This document shows positions 8,600 through 16,700 of a stretch of DNA of 64,000 nucleotides, one piece after another. Each line of letters starts with the position of its first letter. Positions within the stretch are counted from its first letter, which is position 1. Below the pieces are notes generated by a model. The model made no database searches. It saw only the letters and a list, made by a program, of their open reading frames with translations, and had not been told where the DNA came from. Made by a program: the position numbers and the translations under genes. The stretch is from Deltaproteobacteria bacterium. Lineage in GTDB: Bacteria > Acidobacteriota > Thermoanaerobaculia > Multivoradales > JAHZIX01. The stretch is from assembly GCA_022601195.1 (NCBI GenBank), contig JAHZIX010000050.1, positions 62,001 to 126,000 of the forward strand, in the 5' to 3' direction.

Positions 8600-10261
8600 T
8601 CAAGGCCTGGGAGGCTCTTCTATGACGACCTCCTCGGACAAGACCCCCGCCGGGCTCCCTTCCCCACCTTCCCATACCAGGCTCTCCAGTCGCAGCTCCC
8701 GGAATCCTGCAGCCAGCAGGGCCAGTCCTCCGAGGTAGATCGGCACGCCCCAAAGAAACTCATCCAGGGAACCAGCCATAGAGGTCAAAAAGAAAAGAGA
8801 GATCCAGGCGCCCACCGCCCAAAAGGCCCCTACCCTGCGCCTTCTAACGGCATCTCCACCCTCGGTGGGAAGACCCTTGAATCGCAGCGGAATGAGCCAG
8901 AGGGCAACGAGAATCAGTAGCACCACACCACCAGCCAAGACTCCCCGATGATCGGATGTGTAATCTAGATACTCAAAGGCTTCCTCTACTCCATGGATAA
9001 CAGGGAATCCAAATCCGAACTCTAAGAGGGCTAACCTCACTGCCACAGAGTAGGTCACCCCCATCCAACCGACTAGCTTTGGCCATCGTTTTCGATAAGT
9101 GGAGAAGAGCAACATCGTACTGACGGGCACGAGGCACAACAAGAAAGAGTAAAGCAGGATCGAGAAGAGATCCGGTCTGCCCAGAAACGGAAGAATAGGT
9201 GTGCTCTCCTCGCTCGAGTCACTGTCGAAATCGAAATATTCATCCTTCAACACCAGAGAGGTTGTGAACAGTGTCGATTCTGTATTCGTTAGAGCTTCAT
9301 ACCCCGTGGCCAGGTCTCCGCAGCCCGTGCAGGACATGGGCAGCATTAGGGTTAGAAGAATGCAAGCGTTGCCAAGGGAAATCTTCGGCAGCGGCTTGGT
9401 GAAGCGGCGAGCTAGCCCTCGCAAGGCGGGGAACCTCTTGACGGAACTGAGAGAGTCAAGACTAGAACCGGTAACCTCTCCCACTTTTGCTGCGTAGAAG
9501 GCCTCTACGTTCTTTAAGTACACCCAACCCAAAAAGGCCAGGAAGAGCCAGAAATTCACCCAAATATAGAGCTCTGCATCGGGAAACGTTCGCAGGATCA
9601 GAAAGACACCGTAGCCGATCAGTCCACAGGTGGCCCAATAATAACCTTTCGAGACCATGCCTTCCGGGTGAGTCCTGAGAGCCTTGTCTAATAGATCTTG
9701 CCGACTCAAATCCCCGCTACCGGGATCGTCACCAAGGCGTTCAAAAATACGTTCACAGAAGCGGCGCTTCAAGCGGGCAACCAGGATGAGGATTTCTATT
9801 CCGAACACCAAGAAGGGAAGAAACCAAATACTCAGTCGAAGATCGATGGGCAGAGTATTTCCGAGGATCTTCAGGTTGAGGCTGAAGATAGAGTCATACC
9901 TCTCTTTGATGGCCGTCTCCAGCACAGAGGTGACTAGGTCTATCTCCCTTTGAGTGGTGCTATTGACCAGCTCCACCTTCCACGCCGGCGCACCCGGGCT
10001 CTCGTCCACCTGCCTCCGAAAATCCTTGTACCTATTGGTCACCTGGGGGTGCAGGGTCGCAGAAAAAGTCAGTCTCAACAGCCGGTTCTGCTCGATGGCC
10101 AGCTTCGGGTCATTCGGTAAGACATCTTCAATGCGTTGGCCGGCCAGGTTGAGGCTCCACAACGAGAGGGCCAGCAATAGAAGCCGCAGCACGAGCAAGC
10201 GCTGGACTAGCTTGGAGCTTTCCGAACGCTTGGTGCTGATCCACTCGTGATCAATCTTCAT
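8600..10261 (-). CDS. Hypothetical multi-pass membrane protein
   Basis: 553 residues with about ten hydrophobic segments. The first is near residues 22-40, followed by a soluble loop of about 100 residues containing an ETAIKERYD helix. Three to four more lie between 155 and 270, and a C-terminal bundle runs from about 310. A low-complexity acidic loop (DEYFDFDSDSSEEST) lies between two TM helices. The ATG at 10261 has GGAGAG just upstream. No family recognised and no operon partner, so function is unknown. Confidence 0.7.
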   Translation of the reverse strand: MKIDHEWISTKRSESSKLVQRLLVLRLLLLALSLWSLNLAGQRIEDVLPNDPKLAIEQNRLLRLTFSATLHPQVTNRYKDFRRQVDESPGAPAWKVELVNSTTQREIDLVTSVLETAIKERYDSIFSLNLKILGNTLPIDLRLSIWFLPFLVFGIEILILVARLKRRFCERIFERLGDDPGSGDLSRQDLLDKALRTHPEGMVSKGYYWATCGLIGYGVFLILRTFPDAELYIWVNFWLFLAFLGWVYLKNVEAFYAAKVGEVTGSSLDSLSSVKRFPALRGLARRFTKPLPKISLGNACILLTLMLPMSCTGCGDLATGYEALTNTESTLFTTSLVLKDEYFDFDSDSSEESTPILPFLGRPDLFSILLYSFLLCLVPVSTMLLFSTYRKRWPKLVGWMGVTYSVAVRLALLEFGFGFPVIHGVEEAFEYLDYTSDHRGVLAGGVVLLILVALWLIPLRFKGLPTEGGDAVRRRRVGAFWAVGAWISLFFLTSMAGSLDEFLWGVPIYLGGLALLAAGFRELRLESLVWEGGEGSPAGVLSEEVVIEEPPRP

Positions 10262-10848
10262 GAACTCTCTCCAGTTGGGTGTCCCTTCCCTATAGATGGA
10301 CGAATTTTCAACGTTTCCACCGCCGGGCGGGATCTTTGGCCGGAAAACGCTCGTGGATCGAGGACCTGCGGCGAAGCTCTACTCTTGGATGAGGCCAAGC
10401 TTTCGCAATTCCACCCGGGGCGGCTGGCGGCATTACCCCTCCCTTCTCTGGAAGTTTCGTAGGTTCAGTACCCGACAAAGAAACTCTTCCTTACCTCACC
10501 GCTCCAGGCAACCATTCATTGATATTCACTAGTTAAAGATCCTCAAGGCACCCTGAGGCTCTCGCCGCAGGGTCACCACCAACCCCTTTTTCTTTGCCTC
10601 TACTAAGGCGAGCCGCTTTTTCGAGGGATCTGTTGAGTCTCTAGAAAAAGAATTCGGAAAGGCTTTCTAGCCTAGGCTCCTCGTCGAGCTCCCGGCGAAG
10701 CACCGAGGATGGCTAGAAAACCCGAGAAGCGAGGCGATTTCTGGAACGCGAGCACCGCCGCCCTCTGCCCTGGGCCAGAACCGACTTCGGACGCTGGGAG
10801 ATCTAAGCGGAAGCGGTGTCGCTGTAGAAGGCCGGTGAGAAGAATCGA
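10262..10848. other. Intergenic region, no gene seen
   Basis: 587 bp between two minus-strand genes. Short frames on both strands have no family features. No repeats of the families described elsewhere were found. It must contain the promoter of the gene starting at 10261. Confidence 0.4.
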
Positions 10849-12171
10849 CTAGGAGCTTTCCGAAGGGGACGGCGGACTGGGCGCCTCGGGGGTGGCGTTT
10901 TGTTGAGCGAGGAGCTCCTCCACATGGGCGTTCCACTGGCGGGCGACCTCATCCTCCGGATCCTGGCCTAAGGCCCGCCGAAAGCTGGCGAGGGCCTCCT
11001 CAAGCTTCCCTTGCTTGGCGAGGCAAACACCGAGGTTGGTGTGGGCTTCTGGGTACTCCGGCTCCAGCTCGAGGACCCGGCGGAAGCTGGCCGCCGCTTC
11101 CTCCACCTGTTTCTTGGCGGCGAGGGCTAGACCGAGGTTGTTATGCGGTGCGGCGGATTTCGGATTCAGCTCAATGGCTCGGCGGTAGCCATCGATCGCT
11201 TCCCAAAACTTCCCTTGGGCAGCGAGGCAAAGTCCGAGTTGGGCATGGGCATGCGCGTTCTCCGGATCCAACTCGATGGATTGGAGGTAGCCGGCCGCCG
11301 CTTCCTCGAATTTGCCTTGGGCAGCGAGGGAAGAGCTGAGGCCCGTATGCGCTTCCACCAACTCCGGGTCCAGCTCGATGGCTCGGCGGTAGCTAGCCTC
11401 CGCTTCCTCAAATTTCCTTTGGTCGGCAAAGACGACTCCAAGGTTGATGTGGGCTACCTCGTACTCCGAATCCAGCTCAAGGGCTCGGCGGTAGCTAGCC
11501 TCCGCCTCCTCAGGATTCCCCTGGGCGGCGAGGGCAACTCCCAGGTTGGTGTAAGGAACTGCGTTCTCCGGGTCCAGCTCGATGGCTCTGGAGTAGCTAG
11601 CCATCGCTTTCCTAAAATTCCCTCGACTCCACCAGTAGGTACCCAGATAGCGATGCCCCCGGGAAGACTGCGGGGCCTTCACCAGCACCAGGTCTTGGAG
11701 GAGGTGGCGCGCTCTCTTCAGCTGCGCCTTATCTCGATTCCTCTTAGTAATGGCCTCGAGACCGGGCTTTCCCCCCAGAAGGTCCCAAGTCTCTGCCAGC
11801 CATTGGTTCACCTCCACCAATGTCTGCCGCCTCTCCAGCTCTAGCTCCCTCTCCCTTTTTCGCTGCGCATCGCGCCGGTTGAGGATGCCCAGCACGAGAC
11901 CTGAGATACCGATCAGGGTAGAGATGAGGTATGGCCAGGTCAGCCAAGGAGCCCAAGGAGCCTCTTGGTCCGATGCCGAGGCTGAAGACACAACCTCTCC
12001 CGGCCCCACCGGCGCTGCCCCAGCGGCCGGCAAAGCTGGCTCGGCTTGAGGCTCGATTGCATTCGCAGCAGGAGATGCTGCTGGCCCCTGGGCAGGTTCC
12101 TGCGCTAAGGCAAAGGCACAGAAAGTGGCCGCAAGGATGGAGGCGGCGAATGGGCCGAAAGGTTTCTTCAT
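10849..12171 (-). CDS. TPR-repeat protein with signal peptide and TM anchor
   Basis: 440 residues. An N-terminal signal sequence (ILAATFCAFALAQEP), an Ala/Pro-rich stretch and a TM helix (YLISTLIGISGLVLGIL) are followed by a basic coiled segment. About eight consecutive 34-residue TPRs then run from about residue 175 to the end, each close to YRRAIELDPENAxAHxNLG. TPR arrays bind peptides or proteins; the partner is unknown. The repeats are very similar to each other, suggesting recent expansion. No operon partner. Confidence 0.85.
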   Translation of the reverse strand: MKKPFGPFAASILAATFCAFALAQEPAQGPAASPAANAIEPQAEPALPAAGAAPVGPGEVVSSASASDQEAPWAPWLTWPYLISTLIGISGLVLGILNRRDAQRKRERELELERRQTLVEVNQWLAETWDLLGGKPGLEAITKRNRDKAQLKRARHLLQDLVLVKAPQSSRGHRYLGTYWWSRGNFRKAMASYSRAIELDPENAVPYTNLGVALAAQGNPEEAEASYRRALELDSEYEVAHINLGVVFADQRKFEEAEASYRRAIELDPELVEAHTGLSSSLAAQGKFEEAAAGYLQSIELDPENAHAHAQLGLCLAAQGKFWEAIDGYRRAIELNPKSAAPHNNLGLALAAKKQVEEAAASFRRVLELEPEYPEAHTNLGVCLAKQGKLEEALASFRRALGQDPEDEVARQWNAHVEELLAQQNATPEAPSPPSPSESS

Positions 12172-12252
12172 CAGGCTTCAGGAAGTTGAAGCCTTAGTGT
12201 ACTAGAAAGAGCTTGGGGGATGATGGACCGGTACCCTCAATCGAAGCTGGAT

Positions 12253-12340
12253 GGTCAGCACCTGAATGTCCCGGGTAGTCCGGGTAGTCCGGGTAGTCAG
12301 CACCCGAATATCCGGGATGGTCAGTATTCGAAGGTTCGGG
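12253..12340. repeat. Second REP-like family and a 9-bp tandem repeat
   Basis: Three related copies of the type GGTCAGCACCYGAATRTCC occur at 12253-12272, about 12295-12313 and 12319-12340 (diverged). Between the first two lies a perfect 9-bp tandem, TAGTCCGGG x3. Relatives occur at 13319-13377 and around 20462-20490. Confidence 0.55.
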
Positions 12341-12426
12341 CTTTCCACGGCAGCTATTCTGTCCAGGAACCGTCACGACTCACTCGTGTAACTTACACAT
12401 ACGACAAAAATCGCCAACAAAGGCAT

Positions 12427-12503
12427 CCAAACCCATCTCCTACAAGCCAAAGAAGCCCTTAGGACCCGAGTCAACACCGGGAATTTGGAAGGTGGAATTC
12501 GCG
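12427..12503 (+). pseudogene. Relic of the 5' end of the CdtB-like gene
   Basis: This stretch aligns by eye without large gaps to 21566-21641, the upstream leader and first codons of the CdtB-like gene. Shared blocks include AGCCAAAG, GACCCGAGTCA, GGAATxTGGAAGG and TGGAA. The start codon is changed (CATG to TTAGG) and the similarity ends after about 75 bp, so it is a dead fragment. The rest of 12172-12592 has no gene. Confidence 0.5.
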
Positions 12504-12592
12504 ATGCCAGGAGCCGGTGCCACAACCCCCAGAGTTGAAGGCCCTCGAGCCTGGATCACTTGCCACCCTTTTGTGTAGACTAAACAAGCCAG

Positions 12593-13312
12593 TTGTGGAC
12601 GATTTCTTTCGTTTCACTCAAGTTCTCTAAGCCCTCTTTCAGGGCACCCAGAAGGATTAGAGAGCCTCTCTTCATCAAGGAACAACAAGTTTTGCCCCCT
12701 CCCACCAAGCAAGCCAATGCCTCGGAACCCAAGGATCACAGAATCGCACCGGCTGCTGCCAAGGCCCTACGGACCTCAGAGAAAGAGCTTTCGAGGCTAA
12801 GGACATCAGAACGCATCACTATCCTGGTGATGGTTGTTGGCTTGCTAGCCCTCCCCTTCTCGTACCATTGGGGCCGCGATTGGCTGGCATTTCTTTCTAT
12901 CCTGGTGCTCTTTCAAGCACTAAGGCTCGTGAACTGGAGGAAGCAGATTCGATTGGGTGAGCGTTCCGTCGAACTCAGCCGCGATTCTCTCGCTTCAGCA
13001 ACCCGTACCGACGAAGAGCTTCAACCTTTTTGGGAAGAGTGGGAAAGACAAAGCGAGGAGTTGAGACTCTTTGCCAAACAGTTGATTTCGGAGCTGGCTG
13101 ACCAGCAACAGGCAACTTTATGGGCATTGCCAGGAGAGGACGCCCGGCTGAGTCTGGTGAAGGAAATCGAGCGAGCTCAGGAAGTATACGATCAGAGAGT
13201 CCTGCGCTTGGAACCGATCATGCAGTCACTGCCAGACCATTTCTTAGAGCAGCTAGAGAGTACTCTTGGAGTCACTCGCTTCGGGTACCGAATCCCTTCC
13301 ACGGCCCCCTAG
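12593..13312 (+). CDS. Hypothetical protein with two TM helices and a C-terminal coiled coil
   Basis: Up to 239 residues. An N-terminal basic region precedes a hydrophobic hairpin (ITILVMVVGLLALPFSYHW and WLAFLSILVLFQALRLV). An about 130-residue charged helical tail follows (QPFWEEWERQSEELRLFAKQ, LVKEIERAQEVYDQRVLRL) that is probably coiled-coil. The only start codons before the TM helices are TTGs, at 12593 and about 12692, so the N-terminus is uncertain. Function unknown. Confidence 0.6.
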   Translation: MWTISFVSLKFSKPSFRAPRRIREPLFIKEQQVLPPPTKQANASEPKDHRIAPAAAKALRTSEKELSRLRTSERITILVMVVGLLALPFSYHWGRDWLAFLSILVLFQALRLVNWRKQIRLGERSVELSRDSLASATRTDEELQPFWEEWERQSEELRLFAKQLISELADQQQATLWALPGEDARLSLVKEIERAQEVYDQRVLRLEPIMQSLPDHFLEQLESTLGVTRFGYRIPSTAP

Positions 13313-13318
13313 CAGGGT

Positions 13319-13377
13319 GGTCAGTACCCGAGTGTCCAGGTCTGGGTAGGCTGGATAGGCAGTACCCGAGTGTCCGG
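13319..13377. repeat. REP-like pair GGTCAGTACCCGAGTGTCC
   Basis: GGTCAGTACCCGAGTGTCC at 13319-13337 and GGCAGTACCCGAGTGTCCGG at 13358-13377 share the core CAGTACCCGAGTGTCC and start seven bases after the preceding stop codon. They belong to the family seen at 12253-12340. Confidence 0.6.
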
Positions 13378-13784
13378 CGCCTGGTCCGTCACCTTCCTTG
13401 AAACTACAGGCAAGGCTTGAAGGCCCTGGGAGGCATACAAGTCCTTCACGCCGACCCCTCGCTCCCACCCCCAGGCGTATTTCTCACGTCCTGCTGTCCT
13501 CATTCTCTTTCCTGAGGCAACTTCTCAACAGCGGGAAATGAACGACTCTCTCCACAGCGGGGTGAGAGTTTCGCCACATTTGAGAGATATCTCTCTATCC
13601 ATGAGCCCACCTAGACCACCTTTGTCGCGTTCTTAGTTACCGCGTTATGAAAGGTGTGACGGGAATTCCAGCCGCTCCGTAGGTGTCTAATAGGGAAGTG
13701 ACTCTTTTGGAGTAGGAAGATGAGCATGAAGAAGCCCCCCCAGAAAAGGCTTCTCTGAAGAAAAGCAGAATGGAGAGAGCCGCC
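13378..13784. other. Upstream region of the RHS gene
   Basis: About 400 bp with no gene. It should contain the RHS promoter. GGAGAG at 13772-13777 is the likely ribosome-binding site for the ATG at 13785. Confidence 0.4.
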
Positions 13785-16700
13785 ATGAGACAAACGCCAT
13801 CTCAACCAGCTCAGAAAAGAAAAACCATCGTACTCATGGGACTCTTCTTCTTGGTCCTTTTCTCTTCTCTCTCCCCGCAGACCGCCGATGCAGGGGTTTT
13901 CTGTACCGATAGCACGGTATCGGGAACTTTCATTGAATGGACCCCCGGTCCCAACCTGCCCGACGACAACAACCTATGTCTGGGTTTATTTCATTGCGAA
14001 CAGGCCGTCAACAATGGGATTTCCTACGAGGTCGTTCCACCGGGCTGCGATGCCAGTGCCAAAACCTGTGCCCTGCGCCTCAACGTGGCCCTGGAAATGC
14101 CCGGCCTACACCAGGAGTTCAACATCTTCGCCCCGGCTCAATTCTTTTGGTTCCAGGGGCCGACTCCCACCGTACCTTGCAATCCCGGCTGCGACCCCGC
14201 GCCCATCTCCACCTGCGGCTTGTTCGGCGGTGGAATCGACGAAGATACCGGTCAGGCTTTCATTCAGGTTTCTGACCTGACTTGCGACACCCTCGACCAA
14301 CCGGAGCACCAGCTCTATTCCCTGAGCGTCTATCGCTGCAAAGGAGCTACCGGCTGCGAGCGCCGTCTCGACGTACCCAGCCTGAGCCTCACCGCCCAAA
14401 CCCTCAAACGGGAGCTGGGCTGCAAAGACCCGCCACCCGCCGGCTGCGGGGGAGACCTCGGCTGCAAGATGTGCAACTCCTGCGGCCCCGGCGGGGCTGC
14501 TAGCCCCAGTGGCAATGGGGGTGCTTTCAGTGGCGGTGGCAAGGGAAACACCGGTCCCGGAGCCGAGCTGCGCTACTTGGCCGGCGGAGCCGGTGGCGAT
14601 GGCTGGCCCGGCACCGCTGCCTGGCGGACGGAGCTGGGCCTCTATTGGTCCCACGACTACGCCGAACGGATCATCGAGGACGCCGCCAACTCTCGGGCCT
14701 GGCTGATCACCAAATTCTCCACCTTCCGGAAATTCTCGAACCTCTCCGGCGGCGTCTACCAAACCAACTCCCCCTCCGACGAATACCGCACCCTGAGTAA
14801 AACCGCCGGTGGCTGGGAGCTGGAAAGCCTCGATGGCACCATTCAAGCCTTCAACAGCCTTGGCCGCTGGATTTCCACCACCGACAGATTCGGCAATGCC
14901 AAAAATGCTTTCTACAACGCTATGGGCCAGCTGGAAATCGTCACCTTTCCTGATGACCGTTCCGAAACCTTTTCGTACTATCCAACCGGCAAGTTGAGAA
15001 CCATTACGGAAGTCGGCGTGACTGCCATGGATTCCCGCACCTGGACCTACACCTGGACCGATGACCTATTGGACCGCATTGACCATCCGGACGGCACCGC
15101 CCTGGAGTTCTTCTACGAAGACCTGAATTTCTTAGGCTATCTAACCCGGGTGGAGAAGGTCGGCACCCTCGGTGGCCGCCGAGTCGAAAGCTCCTGGGAA
15201 TATGACGCTGTCGGAAACGTCGCCTACCTGTGGCGGGGCGACGCGGATCGCTTGGGAGCCAATGCCATCGATCTTTGGGAGTACGTCTTCGACAACCCCG
15301 TCAGTCCTACCGTGACCACGGTCATCGATCCCTTGGGGAACTCCGCTACCCACACCATTGGCCGTGACGAAAACTCTAACAAACCTCGCTTAGAAGGCCT
15401 TGACGGCGACTGCCCCAGTTGCGGCACGGGACCCAACACCACCATCGCTTACGACGACATGGATCACCCCTTGCGGGCGACCAAAGAAACCGACGCCAAC
15501 GGCCACGAGACGGTGATGACCTACGACGCCAACGGCCAAGTCCTCACCCGCACCGAAGCTCTCGGCGAGCCGGAAGAGCGCACCACCACCTGGGTCTACA
15601 ACACGACCTTCCCAGCTTTGGTTGACCGCATCATCCAGGAATCCGTAGAGGGAGCTCCTAACGAACGCATCACCGCTATGACCTACAACTCCGAAGGGGC
15701 CCTCACTCAGCGGCGTATTGAAGGCTTCGAATCCATTGACGGCCTAGTCACTTCCTTCTCCTTGCCCACCAACTACACGCCGAGCCCAGAGGGTCAGACC
15801 TTGGCCATTGATCCTCCCGGCTACAGCACCGACGACGTCACCACCTTCATCTACGACCCAGCCCGAGGCTCTCTCCTCGCTGAATCTCGCACCGACCCCT
15901 TGGTCGGCACCACCTTCTTCACCTACGACGACTACAACCGCCGCACCGAAATCATGGACCCCAATGGCGCTAAAACCGAAACCACCTTCGACGACGCCAA
16001 CCGAGTCCTCTCCGTCATCCAACACGGCGCTCCTGATCCCGTGGCCTCTTCTTCACCCTCTCTCCTTGGAGCCACCCACTCCCAACCCACCACCCCCGGA
16101 GCTGGCCCGGGCCGGGCCAGAGCGCAGACTCAGCGGCGCCCGGCAGCGGCCAGGGAAGCCGCGGAAATGAGCGGGCAGCTGTCTGAGGCCGGCCCCGGCC
16201 GAGTTCTGCCCGCGCCGCGGCATCCCGACGCCGATGCCGGCTCCCGCGCCGCTGCGGCGAAGCGAAGCCCAGCCCGGGCCAGCGGCCCGTCCAATCATGC
16301 CGGCCCTAGCACCCTCACCACCACCAACGAATACAACGAATTCGGCGACCTCTTCCGCACCACCCAGCCCAAAGGAAACATCATCGAATACACCTACGAC
16401 TTCGCCGGGCGCCTCATCAGCATCGAACGCAAGCCCGACGCCTCCACCCCCAAAGAGCGCACCTTCTACATCCTAGACGCCATCGGCAACCGCATCCGCG
16501 AGGACCTCCAACGCTGGGACGGCGCCGCCTGGGAAAACCGCTCCACCACCGAATTCACCTACACCAACCGCTGCCAGCTGGACAAAGTCCTCTACCCCGG
16601 CGGCAGCGCCACCGAGTACGCCTACGATTGCGAAGGCAACCTGGAAAAGATCTGGGACGCCAACCACCCCAGCCTCGGTCAAACCGAAATCCCCTCCACC

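Noticed and set aside
10667..10936. Minus-strand open frame after the TPR gene
   Set aside because: Arg/Pro-rich shadow overlapping the TPR gene's 3' end in another frame.
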